Part shown: positions 1 through 9,646 of the stretch, piece after piece
Layout: every line of letters begins with the position of its first letter
How positions within the stretch are numbered: position 1 is the stretch's first letter
Source of the DNA: Chryseobacterium aureum
GTDB lineage: Bacteria > Bacteroidota > Bacteroidia > Flavobacteriales > Weeksellaceae
NCBI RefSeq assembly: GCF_003971235.1
Contig: NZ_CP034661.1
Span: 2,232,001 to 2,296,000, forward strand
Direction: 5' to 3'
Length of the DNA: 64,000 nucleotides
Program-made: the position numbers and the translations under genes
Notes under the pieces: model-generated
The model's database searches: none
What the model saw: only the letters and a program-made list of their open reading frames with translations
What the model was told of the DNA's origin: nothing

Positions 1-615
1 CCTTATGTCATCATGGTAGTAGGGGTAAACGGAGTGGGAAAAACCACCACCATAGGAAAACTGGCGCACCAGTTCAAATCAGAAGGTAAAAAAGTGGTTC
101 TTGGAGCGGCAGATACTTTTAGAGCAGCAGCAGTAGACCAGCTTGTCATCTGGAGCGAAAGAGTGGGTGTTCCCATTGTAAAACAGGAAATGGGATCAGA
201 TCCTGCCTCCGTTGCATTTGATACCGTACAAAGTGCCGTTGCACAGAATGCCGATGTTGTCATTATAGATACTGCAGGAAGGCTTCATAATAAAATTAAC
301 CTGATGAATGAGCTTTCCAAAATCAAAAGAGTAATGCAGAAGGTTATTCCTGATGCCCCACATGAGATTCTTTTGGTTCTTGATGGTTCTACGGGACAGA
401 ATGCATTCGAACAGGCCAAACAGTTCACCGCAGCTACCGAAGTAAACGCTTTAGCCGTTACCAAATTAGACGGAACCGCAAAAGGCGGAGTGGTAATCGG
501 AATCTCCGATCAGTTCCAGATTCCGGTGAAATATATTGGAGTAGGTGAAAAAATGCAGGATTTGCAGCTTTTTAATGGTACGGAATTTGTAGACTCATTC
601 TTCAAGAAAAGATGA
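1..615 (+). CDS. ftsY: Signal recognition particle receptor FtsY (5' partial)
   Basis: C-terminal GTPase (NG) part of the SRP receptor, which docks SRP-ribosome complexes at the inner membrane for co-translational insertion. The frame is open from base 1, so the N-terminus lies outside the window. Visible motifs are the P-loop GVNGVGKTTT, DTFRAAAVDQL, the G3 motif DTAGR, the G4 motif TKLDGTAKGG and the closing GVGEKMQDLQLF. All are standard for SRP-type GTPases. The ending LQLFNGTEFVDSFF favours FtsY over Ffh, because no methionine-rich M domain follows. The next gene on this strand begins 69 bases downstream. Confidence 0.96.
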   Translation, partial: PYVIMVVGVNGVGKTTTIGKLAHQFKSEGKKVVLGAADTFRAAAVDQLVIWSERVGVPIVKQEMGSDPASVAFDTVQSAVAQNADVVIIDTAGRLHNKINLMNELSKIKRVMQKVIPDAPHEILLVLDGSTGQNAFEQAKQFTAATEVNALAVTKLDGTAKGGVVIGISDQFQIPVKYIGVGEKMQDLQLFNGTEFVDSFFKKR

Positions 616-684
616 TTTATATCATGTTTTCCCTTATACTAGCAAACAATTCATTTAAATACTAACATAAAAAAATTTGCAACT

Positions 685-945
685 ATGGGAATTATAACAT
701 GGATCTTATTCGGTCTTATTGCAGGTGCAATCGCTAAAATGATCATGCCCGGAACTCAGGGAGGAGGATGGCTAATCACTATTATCCTTGGAATTCTGGG
801 AGCATTTGTAGGAGGAGCTATAGGAGTTTACATTCTACATTGGGGAGACGTTACTTCCTTCTGGAACCCAAGAAGCTGGATTCTATCCATTGGAGGCGCT
901 TTAATCATCCTCTGGATTTACGGAATGGCGACCAGGAAAAGCTGA
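685..945 (+). CDS. GlsB/YeaQ/YmgE family stress-response membrane protein
   Basis: Small 86-residue inner-membrane protein with three hydrophobic segments (about residues 3-20, 28-50, 62-82) and glycine-rich small-residue helices (GLIAGAIAKMIMPG, GILGAFVGGAIG). This pattern is typical of the transglycosylase-associated (GlsB/YeaQ/YmgE) family. Members are often stress-induced, but their biochemical role is not established. The ATG at 685 gives the N-terminus MGIITWILFGLIAG seen in the family. It is followed by a strong bidirectional hairpin terminator shared with the convergent sppA. Confidence 0.85.
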   Translation: MGIITWILFGLIAGAIAKMIMPGTQGGGWLITIILGILGAFVGGAIGVYILHWGDVTSFWNPRSWILSIGGALIILWIYGMATRKS

Positions 946-965
946 TACCAATACTGATAAAAAAT

Positions 966-1001
966 AAAATCCCGGATCTGAAATTTCAGATCCGGGATTT
1001 T
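966..1001. terminator. Bidirectional hairpin terminator between glsB-like gene and sppA
   Basis: A perfect 18 + 18 base inverted repeat with A-rich and T-rich ends, so it can act as an intrinsic terminator on both strands. It sits exactly between two convergent genes. Confidence 0.8.
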
Positions 1002-1022
1002 TGTGTACAATATAAAATTTAG

Positions 1023-2780
1023 TTAGTTGTTGATTCTAATCTGATAAGGCATTTCCATTTTCACCTCAGACTGTAATTTTTTATCGGTAATCTGCTGTAG
1101 AATCTCATAGTTGGATTTACCAATCTTATTTTTGATAATCCTTGCAGAAACATCCTCTTCATTCAGATCCTTAAAGATTTGCTCAAACGGTGTCATTCTC
1201 TTAGGGAAAGCATCTACCTGATAAGATTTCAGTCCTGCCTTTTGTGCAGCGAACTTTACGGCATCATTCAAAGTACCAAGTTCATCTACCAGACCAATTT
1301 GCTTGGCACGGACACCGCTCCATACTCTACCACCACCTACATTGTCAATCTGTTCAAAAGTTTTCTTTCTGTTCTGAGTCACAAAATGTACAAATCTCTT
1401 ATAAGTACCTTCTACACTTCTTGTCATCATATTAACCCCGTAAGGAGTAACTCCGTTTAAGCCGGAATAATACATGGAATTCGCATTGGTAGCAACAATA
1501 TCCGCACGGATTCCGTTTTTGTTGGCAATATCTTTATAATATGGCATTACACCAAATACTCCGATTGAGCCGGTAAGCGTATTAGGCTCAGAATAAATTT
1601 TATCCGCTGCCATTGCTACATAATACCCTCCTGAAGCGGCATAGTCACCGAAAGAAACTACCAGGGGCTTTTTCTTTTTCAGCTGCTGCAATTCAAACAA
1701 AATTTCATCAGAAGCATTCGCACTTCCTCCCGGAGAGTTGATTCTGAAAACTACCGCTTTCACTTTATCATCCTCCTGAAGTTTTTTGATGTACTTCACA
1801 TACTTCTCAGAGTGAATATCATTATAATCATCTCCATTGTTGATAGATCCTGAAGCATATAATACCGCAATCTTTTCACCGGATTTATCCTCATCAGAAT
1901 AAGAATTAATATAGCTTGTCAAAGAAATTTTATTCAGCTTTTCCTTATCTTTTACATTCAGCTTTGTTTTAAGAATATTTTCATATTCTGATTTTTGAAT
2001 AAGTTTATCCGCAAGCTTATATTTTAAGCTTTGCTCAGGAATCATTCCATATAAACTGTCTGTAATTGTTCTGAACTGTGCCGTATCAATTTTTCTTGAA
2101 GCAGCCATTTTATAGGATGTATTTTTCCAAAGATCATTCAGTAGAGTGCTTAGCTGTTCTTTGTTTTCCGGGGAAATATCATTTCGTAGAAAAGGTTCTA
2201 CGGCAGATTTGAATTTACCATGACGGATCACTTCAATCCCGATACCATACTTATCCGCAAAATCCTTAAAGAAGGTTACTTCGGTAGAGAGACCTTTCAA
2301 TTCTATCCCTCCTGCCGGATGAAGGTAATATTGATCTGCTACAGATCCTAAATAATAAGCCGATTGTGAAACCCCGTTACCGTAAGCATACACAAATTTC
2401 CCGCTTTTCTTAAAATCTTCTATTGCATTCCTGATATCATCAATCTGGGTAAGTCCTGCATAAAGATCATCCGCCTCAATACTGATCCCTTTAATATTAT
2501 CATCGGTTTTAGCTTTATGAATCGCTTCCAATGCATCATATAAAAGAACACTTTTATTTTGGGCACCTATATCGAACAATCCCATCTGTTCTTCTGTAGG
2601 ACTGTCAATGATATTGGTCTTTAAATTTATCGTAAGAACTGAGTTCTTTTTCACCGCTACAGACTTATCACTTCCCATAGAACTGAACACAAGCATTACA
2701 ATGAAAAAGATGAAAAATAAAGCGCAAAGTATGACAATTGCTACTATATTTGCCAAAACATTTTTAAAGAAACTTCTCAT
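1023..2780 (-). CDS. sppA: Signal peptide peptidase SppA (67K type)
   Basis: Membrane-anchored serine protease that degrades cleaved signal peptides. It has 585 residues, the size of the long (67K) SppA with two ClpP-like halves. An N-terminal transmembrane segment (about residues 10-32) is followed by the N-half, which carries the candidate catalytic lysine in GKFKSAVEPF. The C-half carries NSPGGSANASDE and the nucleophile serine in YAASGGYYVAMAADKI, followed by TGSIGVFG. This Ser/Lys arrangement matches the E. coli enzyme. The start at 2780 is 20 bases from divergent folK, so the two share a very short promoter region. Confidence 0.93.
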   Translation of the reverse strand: MRSFFKNVLANIVAIVILCALFFIFFIVMLVFSSMGSDKSVAVKKNSVLTINLKTNIIDSPTEEQMGLFDIGAQNKSVLLYDALEAIHKAKTDDNIKGISIEADDLYAGLTQIDDIRNAIEDFKKSGKFVYAYGNGVSQSAYYLGSVADQYYLHPAGGIELKGLSTEVTFFKDFADKYGIGIEVIRHGKFKSAVEPFLRNDISPENKEQLSTLLNDLWKNTSYKMAASRKIDTAQFRTITDSLYGMIPEQSLKYKLADKLIQKSEYENILKTKLNVKDKEKLNKISLTSYINSYSDEDKSGEKIAVLYASGSINNGDDYNDIHSEKYVKYIKKLQEDDKVKAVVFRINSPGGSANASDEILFELQQLKKKKPLVVSFGDYAASGGYYVAMAADKIYSEPNTLTGSIGVFGVMPYYKDIANKNGIRADIVATNANSMYYSGLNGVTPYGVNMMTRSVEGTYKRFVHFVTQNRKKTFEQIDNVGGGRVWSGVRAKQIGLVDELGTLNDAVKFAAQKAGLKSYQVDAFPKRMTPFEQIFKDLNEEDVSARIIKNKIGKSNYEILQQITDKKLQSEVKMEMPYQIRINN

Positions 2781-2800
2781 AAATCAATCAATTTTCCAAT

Positions 2801-3217
2801 ATGTCGCAGCATAAGGTCGTTTTGTTACTCGGAAGTAACTTAGGAGAACAAAAAAAAAATATCGAGCTCGCTCTTGAGAAGATAAAAGAAGCCGGAAATA
2901 ACATTTCACAAATCAGCGAATATTTAATGTCTGACCCCGTAGAGTTTGTCAGTTCCAATATTTTTTGTAATATTGCAGCAATAATATTCACACCTTATTC
3001 ACCAATTCAACTGCTTGATTGTATTAAGAATATAGAAGTTGAAATGGGAAGAATTAATGATTCAAAAGTATCCGGCGGATATACTGACAGGATAATAGAT
3101 ATTGATATCATTAAATATAATGAATTAAACTTTATATCAGAAAGACTAGTAATCCCTCATAAAAAACATCTTTTTGAAAGGGGTTTTTCAAGAGTATTAT
3201 TAGAAAAATTTATTTAA
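2801..3217 (+). CDS. folK: 2-amino-4-hydroxy-6-hydroxymethyldihydropteridine diphosphokinase
   Basis: HPPK transfers pyrophosphate from ATP to 6-hydroxymethyl-dihydropterin in folate synthesis. The sequence begins VVLLLGSNLGEQKKNIE, the HPPK N-terminal signature (LGSNLG). It continues with a YTDRIIDIDI stretch matching the family motif R-x-x-R-x-x-DxDI and the late motif VIPHKKHLFERGF (family: LPHPRLHERxFV). At 138 residues it is slightly short for the family but complete. It is divergent from sppA and 17 bases upstream of the porin genes. Confidence 0.92.
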   Translation: MSQHKVVLLLGSNLGEQKKNIELALEKIKEAGNNISQISEYLMSDPVEFVSSNIFCNIAAIIFTPYSPIQLLDCIKNIEVEMGRINDSKVSGGYTDRIIDIDIIKYNELNFISERLVIPHKKHLFERGFSRVLLEKFI

Positions 3218-3234
3218 AACATAAAACAAATTGT

Positions 3235-4314
3235 ATGAAATTAGGTTTATTATTATTGGCCACAACTTTGCCAATTGCTGCTTTCGCTCAGAATAACAGC
3301 ACAACAGTAAACTCTTCCACAGAGTATCCTAATACATTTTCCTCAGGCTCTGCCAATGTACAGCCTTTCGACAACAAAGCCAGACGATTCAGAGACTGGT
3401 CTATTTCTGTTGGAGGAGGTCCTGCATTTATGGTACACTCCGATTTAAAATCTATTCACAAGGACAAGATTAATTGGGGATATAATGCTTATGTAAGTAT
3501 TGATAAACAAATCACACATACTTTCGGTTTAAGTATTATATATACAAAAGGGGAAACAAAACAGACAGGACAACTTGACGGAGCAGCAGGACAGGCAGCT
3601 GGAATAGCTACAGCAACAACACAATTTGACCAGCTGGCTTTATTAGGTGATATCAATTTTTCTAATCTACTGAGAAGAGTTGACAATCATTCTCCTTTCA
3701 GATGGGCTTTACATGGATACATGGGAATAGGTATTCAGGCATTTAGAACATCATTGCATGACAATGATATGAATAAATGGGGTAATAAAACAGCACCAAC
3801 GTTTATTAGACAAAAACTTGACATTGGTTCTATGTACTATCAGGGAGGAATAGGACTGAAATATAATGTTTCCAAGCTGGTTGACCTTGAAGCAAGAACC
3901 ATGTATTTCATCAGCGGTGATGATGAGTTTGATGGAGGTGGTTTAGCTTACAGTAACTATAACATGCTTAATTCCAGAAAATCTGATAATTCATGGGCTT
4001 TTACTTTAGGAGCAAGCTTCAAGCTGGGAAAACAAGAATCTCATCTTGCATGGCATGATCCGCTTCAGGAAGCCTACTACAGAACAAGTGTTTTAGAAAA
4101 TGCTTCTACTGACCTTGTTGTTTGTGAAAAAGGAGATGCAGATAATGATGGAGTATGTGATGACTGGGACAGACAGCTTGATACTCCTGCAGGAGCAAGA
4201 GTAGACGGTGCCGGAGTTGCTTTGGATATGGATCTGGACGGAGTGATTGATCTTTATGATAAATGTGTAACCGTACCGGGACCTGTTGAAAATAACGGAT
4301 GCCCAGTAAAATAA
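3235..4314 (+). CDS. OmpA-like outer-membrane beta-barrel with TSP3 calcium repeats, lacking the OmpA C-domain
   Basis: Signal peptide (residues 1-18, ending AAFAQN), then a beta-barrel of about 250 residues, then Asp-rich type 3 thrombospondin repeats (GDADNDGVCDDWD, DMDLDGVIDLYDKC) that should bind calcium. It ends directly after NGCPVK. The two following paralogues continue into a peptidoglycan-binding OmpA domain, which is absent here. It is the first of three tandem paralogues with matching barrel motifs such as YPNTFSSGSANV, RRVDNHSP and GDDEFDGGG. It may be a natural short form or may have lost its C-domain. There is no frameshift immediately after the stop that restores a lost domain. 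Confidence 0.88.
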   Translation: MKLGLLLLATTLPIAAFAQNNSTTVNSSTEYPNTFSSGSANVQPFDNKARRFRDWSISVGGGPAFMVHSDLKSIHKDKINWGYNAYVSIDKQITHTFGLSIIYTKGETKQTGQLDGAAGQAAGIATATTQFDQLALLGDINFSNLLRRVDNHSPFRWALHGYMGIGIQAFRTSLHDNDMNKWGNKTAPTFIRQKLDIGSMYYQGGIGLKYNVSKLVDLEARTMYFISGDDEFDGGGLAYSNYNMLNSRKSDNSWAFTLGASFKLGKQESHLAWHDPLQEAYYRTSVLENASTDLVVCEKGDADNDGVCDDWDRQLDTPAGARVDGAGVALDMDLDGVIDLYDKCVTVPGPVENNGCPVK

Positions 4315-4364
4315 TTTAAAAAGTCAAAATTTCTTTTTTCAAAAGAATACAAATAATATACACG

Positions 4365-5888
4365 ATGAAATTAAGTTTAGCAATTGTTGCATTTGCAATG
4401 GCAATTCCTTCTGCCGCTTATGCACAAGACTCACTAGCAGTTTCAAAAGGAGAATACCCCAATACATTTTCTTCAGGATCTGCTAATGTTTCCCCATTTA
4501 CCAATCAGTCCAAGAGATTTAATGACTGGTCTATTTCAGTGGGAGCAGGTGTTCCGCTTCTTCAATCTGCGGATTTAACCTCAATCAAAAACGGAAATGG
4601 TAAAAACCTTTTTGGATATTCAGCTTATGTAAGTGTTGACAAAGCCATCACCCATGCTTTCGGTATTAATCTACAGTATGACAGAGGTGAAACCAGACAG
4701 GGATGGTTCAATACCAAAAATGCCGCACCAGACGCTTATGCTGTAGCAGCAAGAACGCAGTATGATGCGATTTCCCTTTTAGGAGACATCAACTTCTCTA
4801 ATTTATTAAGAAGAGTTGACAACCACTCTCCTTACAGATGGGCGCTTCATGGATATGCAGGTATCGGTACTATCGCTTACAGAACATATCAGAAAGACAT
4901 CAACGGACAGAGATTGATGACAGAAGTAAAACCATTTCAATTAGGATCACTTTTTATGCAGGCTGGTGCAGGTCTTAAATTCAAAGTGAACAGAAGAATT
5001 GACATTGAAGGCAGATTAATGTATGTGGTAACAGGTGATGATGAATTTGATGGCGGCGGTGATAAATACAGTGCTATCAACAAGAAATCTGAGCAGGTTT
5101 CCGACAACTTCTTCAATGCTACTTTAGGGCTTTCATTCAAACTAGGAAAACACGAATCTCATCTAATGTGGCATGATCCACTTCAGGAAATCTATTACAA
5201 ACTGGATGTACTGGCTAACAAAAACCAGGAAGTTGAAGTATGTAAAAAAGGAGATGCTGATAACGATGGAGTATGTGACGACTGGGACAGACAGCTTGAT
5301 ACCCCTGCAGGAGCAAGAGTGGATGGCGCCGGAGTTGCTCTTGACACAGACCTGGATGGTGTAATTGACCTTTACGATAAGTGTGTAACAGTTCCTGGAC
5401 CTGTGGAAAACAACGGATGTCCGGTAGCTAAAAAAGACAACAACGAAACAGCCAAAGAAGTAGAAAGATCTTTAAAAGATATTTATTTCAACTTCAATAA
5501 AGCGACGATCAGACCTGAGTCTAACCCAAAATTGGATTTAGCGGCTTCTATCATTAAAGAGAATGGAGGGAACTACCTGTTAACAGGGCATACCGACATC
5601 AAAGGAAGTGCAGCTTACAACCTGAGATTATCTAAAGAGAGAGCAGCTGCAGTAGTAGGTGCTTTAGAAAGCAGAGGAATCAATGAAAATGTACTGAAAT
5701 CAAGAGGAGTAGGATCTGCAGAAGCAACCATCCCGGCATCAGCTTCAGATGCTGAAAGAATGGCAGACAGAAAGGTTACCGTAAGATTTATAGAAACATC
5801 AGAGTGGGATTCTATCAAAAAGAAAGACTATGAAGATGCTCCGGTAAAAAAATCGGTAAAAAAAGTTTCCGCTAAGAAAAAGAAATAA
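4365..5888 (+). CDS. OmpA family outer-membrane protein (TSP3 repeats, lysine-rich tail)
   Basis: 507 residues: signal peptide (1-20), N-terminal beta-barrel, two TSP3-type Asp-rich repeats, and an OmpA C-terminal domain from about residue 365. That domain carries the peptidoglycan-binding pattern TGHTDIKGSAAYNLRLSKERA. The protein ends in an unusual lysine-rich tail (VKKSVKKVSAKKKK). It probably tethers the outer membrane to peptidoglycan. Its barrel and TSP3 region are almost identical at DNA level to those of the next gene, while the C-terminal domains differ strongly. The spacing of 50 bases from the previous paralogue allows co-transcription. Confidence 0.92.
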   Translation: MKLSLAIVAFAMAIPSAAYAQDSLAVSKGEYPNTFSSGSANVSPFTNQSKRFNDWSISVGAGVPLLQSADLTSIKNGNGKNLFGYSAYVSVDKAITHAFGINLQYDRGETRQGWFNTKNAAPDAYAVAARTQYDAISLLGDINFSNLLRRVDNHSPYRWALHGYAGIGTIAYRTYQKDINGQRLMTEVKPFQLGSLFMQAGAGLKFKVNRRIDIEGRLMYVVTGDDEFDGGGDKYSAINKKSEQVSDNFFNATLGLSFKLGKHESHLMWHDPLQEIYYKLDVLANKNQEVEVCKKGDADNDGVCDDWDRQLDTPAGARVDGAGVALDTDLDGVIDLYDKCVTVPGPVENNGCPVAKKDNNETAKEVERSLKDIYFNFNKATIRPESNPKLDLAASIIKENGGNYLLTGHTDIKGSAAYNLRLSKERAAAVVGALESRGINENVLKSRGVGSAEATIPASASDAERMADRKVTVRFIETSEWDSIKKKDYEDAPVKKSVKKVSAKKKK

Positions 5889-6096
5889 GCCTAAAATACC
5901 ATAAACCGGGGAGAATCCATCTTTTCGGTTTATTTTTTTTCTACTACGGATAATTTTACATACCTTTATCATTATTTTCACGATAAACGGTGCTAAACAC
6001 ATTAAAACCAGCAGGTTTGTTTTGAAAAAAATGATAAAAATCACTTTTAATAGTAAAAAAATCATTTAAAATAACTTAACTTAAAAAAATAACACT

Positions 6097-7533
6097 ATGA
6101 AATTAAGTTTAGCAATTGTTGCATTTGCTCTGGCAATTCCTTCTGCCACTTATGCACAAGACTCAACGGCAGTTTCAAAAGGAGAATATCCTAACACATT
6201 TTCTTCGGGATCTGCTAATGTTTCCCCATTCACCAACCAATCTAAAAGATTTAACGATTGGTCTATTTCTGCCGGGGTAGGAGTTCCACTTCTTCAATCT
6301 GCGGATTTAACCTCAATCAAAAACGGAAATGGTAAAAACCTTTTTGGATATTCAGCTTATGTAAGTATTGATAAGGCCATCACCCATGCTTTCGGTATTA
6401 ATCTACAGTATGACAGAGGTGAAACCAGACAGGGATGGTTCAATACCAAAAATGCCGCACCAGACGCTTATGCTGTAGCAGCAAGAACGCAGTATGATGC
6501 GATTTCCCTTTTAGGAGACATCAACTTCTCTAACTTATTAAGAAGAGTTGACAACCACTCTCCTTACAGATGGGCGCTTCACGGATATGCAGGTATCGGT
6601 ACTATCGCTTACAGAGCATATCAGAAAGACATCAACGGACAGAGATTGATGACAGAAGTAAAACCTTTTCAATTAGGATCACTTTTTATGCAGGCTGGTA
6701 CAGGTCTTAAATTCAAAGTGAACAGAAGAATTGATATTGAAGGTAGATTAATGTATGTAGTAACAGGTGATGATGAATTTGATGGCGGTGGTGATAAATA
6801 CAGTGCTATCAACAAGAAATCTGAGCAGGTTTCCGACAACTTCTTCAATGCTACTTTAGGTATTTCCCTAAAACTTGGAAAACACGAATCTCATCTAATG
6901 TGGCATGATCCACTTCAGGAAATCTATTACAAACTGGATGTACTGGCTAACAAAAACCAGGATATCGAAGTATGTAAAAAAGGAGATGCTGATAACGATG
7001 GAGTATGTGACGACTGGGACAGACAGCTTGATACCCCTGCTGGTGCAAGAGTGGATGGCGCAGGAGTTGCTCTTGACACAGACCTGGATGGTGTAATTGA
7101 CCTTTACGATAAGTGTGTAACAGTTCCTGGACCTGTGGAAAACAACGGATGTCCGGTAGCAACTACAGGACCTGTAGTAGAAACAGAAACTAAATTGGAA
7201 GGAATCGAGTTCGATTTAAATTCTGACAGAATTTTACCATCCAATACACCGATCTTAAATAACGCTGTAAACTATATTAATTCTTCAAATGGTTCTTATA
7301 ATGTAATCGGAGCTACTGATACAAGAGGTACTGATGCTTATAATCAAAAACTATCTGAAAGAAGAGCAAACAACGTTAAGAACTACCTGATTAAAAACGG
7401 TGTTCAAACAGGTAAACTACAGGCAGTAGGAAAAGGTGAAAAAGACCTTAAATATCCTGAGTGTGAACCAGCAACGAAGTGCCCTGAATGGAAAAACAGA
7501 GCTAACAGAAGAGTTTACTTCGAAGCTAAATAA
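6097..7533 (+). CDS. OmpA family outer-membrane protein (TSP3 repeats)
   Basis: 478 residues: signal peptide (1-20), beta-barrel, TSP3 repeats (GDADNDGVCDDWD, DTDLDGVIDLYDKC), and an OmpA C-terminal domain from about residue 367 with GATDTRGTDAYNQKLSERRA as the peptidoglycan-binding region. The domain has an additional Cys pair (PECEPATKCPEW) not seen in the neighbour. The 208-base gap upstream suggests its own promoter. The first ~355 residues nearly duplicate the preceding gene. The C-domain is a different subtype, so the two genes look like products of duplication plus domain exchange or gene conversion. Confidence 0.92.
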   Translation: MKLSLAIVAFALAIPSATYAQDSTAVSKGEYPNTFSSGSANVSPFTNQSKRFNDWSISAGVGVPLLQSADLTSIKNGNGKNLFGYSAYVSIDKAITHAFGINLQYDRGETRQGWFNTKNAAPDAYAVAARTQYDAISLLGDINFSNLLRRVDNHSPYRWALHGYAGIGTIAYRAYQKDINGQRLMTEVKPFQLGSLFMQAGTGLKFKVNRRIDIEGRLMYVVTGDDEFDGGGDKYSAINKKSEQVSDNFFNATLGISLKLGKHESHLMWHDPLQEIYYKLDVLANKNQDIEVCKKGDADNDGVCDDWDRQLDTPAGARVDGAGVALDTDLDGVIDLYDKCVTVPGPVENNGCPVATTGPVVETETKLEGIEFDLNSDRILPSNTPILNNAVNYINSSNGSYNVIGATDTRGTDAYNQKLSERRANNVKNYLIKNGVQTGKLQAVGKGEKDLKYPECEPATKCPEWKNRANRRVYFEAK

Positions 7534-7555
7534 TAAACTTATTCATGCAATATAT

Positions 7556-7583
7556 AAAAGTCACGCCATGCGTGGCTTTTTTT
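7556..7583 (+). terminator. Rho-independent terminator after the porin cluster
   Basis: Stem AAAAGTCACGC / GCGTGGCTTTT around a CAT loop, followed by a T run. It lies 23 bases after the last porin gene and before the recQ start. Confidence 0.8.
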
Positions 7584-7611
7584 GTCTTCATTCTTTCCTT
7601 ATTTTTACACC

Positions 7612-9516
7612 ATGATTTCTCCACAGGATTTTCAAAAACTAAAATATGATACTCTTAAGTATTTCTGGGGTTATACCGACTTCAGAGATTCTCAGGAAGA
7701 AATTATCAATGCTGTTATCAATGAAAAAGATACTCTGGTTCTGTTACCCACAGGAGCAGGAAAATCTCTATGCTATCAGTTGCCGGCCTTACTCAAAGAA
7801 GGCACATGCCTTGTAGTGTCTCCATTGCTTGCATTGATGAAAGATCAGGTAAATCAGCTTAAATCCCGCGGTATAGAAGCAGAATACCTCTCATCTGAAC
7901 TGGATGAATATGATGCAGAAGCCATTTATGACCGCTGTAAAGAAGGGCTTACGAAATTACTCTATGTTTCTCCTGAAAGACTTACCAATACTCAGTTTAT
8001 TCAGAACATGGAAGAAATTGAAATGTCTTTTATTGCAGTGGATGAAGCGCATTGTATCTCAGAATGGGGTCAGGATTTCAGACCCAGCTATCAGAATATC
8101 AAAAGCTTCAGAAAGAATAACCCGGAAATTCCCTGCCTTGCCCTCACTGCAACTGCTACTCCCAAAGTGCTGGAGGAAATTAAAAATAAACTGGAACTGA
8201 AAAAGCCATTGGTTTTCCAGAAAAGTTTCAAGAGAGACAATATCAAAATTTTCACCGATGAAGTTTCTGATAAATTTCAGCGTGTTTTTGATATCTTAAA
8301 ATACAGCAACGACTCTGGAATTGTTTATGTAAGAACCAGAAAAGAAGCTGAGCTGCTGGCAGAATTCCTGAAAAAAAATCAACTGAAAAATGTGGATTAT
8401 TTTCATGCCGGCCTGACCGCCAAAGAGAAAAATGCAAGACAAAATCTCTGGAATAATAGTGATAACCATGTTCTTATTTCTACCAACGCCTTTGGAATGG
8501 GTATTGACAAAGACAACGTAAGATTTGTTATCCACTACGCTCCTGCTGCATCGCTGGAAAATTATTATCAGGAAATTGGAAGAGCAGGAAGAGATGGAAA
8601 AGACAGTTTTGCTTTTATGCTTTGGAATAAACAGGAACTCCTGAACTTTGATCAGGTTTTAAAAAACCAGACGCCCAATAAAGCAGAGTTTTTAAAGATG
8701 ATCAGTTTCCTCTACTCTATTTTTCAGGTAGCAGAATTTGAACTTCCGGAAAAGACATTCCAGCTGAATACGTTGAGCATACAGAATTTTACGAAACTTT
8801 CTAAAGCAAAAATTAATAATATCCTGAATTTCCTTCATAACCAGGAAATTATTTACTATAACGAAAACAAAAGCCTGTCTTCTCTGGAACTTTTTATCAA
8901 AGCCGATGAGATAGATCAGCTTCCCCAAAAAGACGCTCATTTCATAGAGCTTCTTTTCCGTACGATCTCCGGAATCACCACCCATAAAGTAATGTTCAGT
9001 GAACAGCAGGTAAGCAATAAAATCAATATCAGTGTTCCTTTAATCAAAGAACGTCTGAAGGAATTGCAGCAAAAGAATTATCTCGAATATATTGATGGGG
9101 CACTTTCCAGTATTAAATTTCTGAAACCCCGCGATGAAAGAGCCGTGAGTAATGCCTACTGGAAATTATTTGAGCATATCCAGAGAAATAAAATCCAGAA
9201 ATGGGAAGAAATGAAGTTTTATGCAGAAAATAATGACTACTGTAAAATGAAACTGATTTTAGCATATTTTGGTGAAAAAAATTCCAAAAACTGTGGACAA
9301 TGTTCTGTATGTGAACACAATAAGCAATCCATGTTTGGGAAGAACATTTCCCAACAGATTATCAATTTATTGGCTAAGAAACCGGCTACTATTGAAGAAC
9401 TTTCAATACAGCTGAGCTATCATTCTAAAGAGAACATTTTAGAGAACCTCATTTTTCTTTTAGATTCAGGAAAAGTAAGAATGTTGAACTTCAGGACGTA
9501 TGAACTCAATCATTAG
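7612..9516 (+). CDS. recQ: ATP-dependent DNA helicase RecQ
   Basis: 634-residue 3'-5' DNA helicase of recombinational repair. Visible motifs: Walker A LPTGAGKSLCYQLP, DEAH box VDEAHCISEWG with DFRPSY, motif III LTATATP, motif V/VI FGMGIDKDNVRFVIH and QEIGRAGRDGK. A RecQ zinc module includes YCKMKLILAYFGE and CGQCSVCEH. The C-terminus ends shortly after a winged-helix region, with no HRDC domain. The ATG at 7612 is chosen; an in-frame TTG at 7582 lies inside the upstream terminator tail and would add ten atypical residues. Confidence 0.95.
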   Translation: MISPQDFQKLKYDTLKYFWGYTDFRDSQEEIINAVINEKDTLVLLPTGAGKSLCYQLPALLKEGTCLVVSPLLALMKDQVNQLKSRGIEAEYLSSELDEYDAEAIYDRCKEGLTKLLYVSPERLTNTQFIQNMEEIEMSFIAVDEAHCISEWGQDFRPSYQNIKSFRKNNPEIPCLALTATATPKVLEEIKNKLELKKPLVFQKSFKRDNIKIFTDEVSDKFQRVFDILKYSNDSGIVYVRTRKEAELLAEFLKKNQLKNVDYFHAGLTAKEKNARQNLWNNSDNHVLISTNAFGMGIDKDNVRFVIHYAPAASLENYYQEIGRAGRDGKDSFAFMLWNKQELLNFDQVLKNQTPNKAEFLKMISFLYSIFQVAEFELPEKTFQLNTLSIQNFTKLSKAKINNILNFLHNQEIIYYNENKSLSSLELFIKADEIDQLPQKDAHFIELLFRTISGITTHKVMFSEQQVSNKINISVPLIKERLKELQQKNYLEYIDGALSSIKFLKPRDERAVSNAYWKLFEHIQRNKIQKWEEMKFYAENNDYCKMKLILAYFGEKNSKNCGQCSVCEHNKQSMFGKNISQQIINLLAKKPATIEELSIQLSYHSKENILENLIFLLDSGKVRMLNFRTYELNH

Positions 9517-9634
9517 CCATAAGTAATAAGTATAGATTTTTTTAGATAAAAATAAATATACCCATCCTATCCCTAAAACTCTCATACCCTCAAACTCTCA
9601 AACCCAACCCCCTCCGACTCTCAGATCAAAAACT

Positions 9635-9642
9635 TATCTTTG
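9635..9642 (+). promoter_or_regulatory. Bacteroidota -7 element (TAnnTTTG) of fmt, possibly leaderless
   Basis: TATCTTTG matches the Bacteroidota -7 consensus and ends four bases before the fmt ATG. Transcription would then begin at or next to the start codon. No clear -33 TTTG is visible, so strength is uncertain. Confidence 0.45.
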
Positions 9643-9646
9643 CAGT

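Noticed and set aside
7582..7611. TTG start for RecQ, ten codons upstream
   Set aside because: It lies in the tail of the porin terminator and adds residues not typical of RecQ; ATG 7612 fits the family.
9517..9646. Pyrimidine-rich ACTCTCA-type tract between recQ and fmt as a tandem repeat
   Set aside because: Copies are irregular and short; it looks like low-complexity intergenic sequence.
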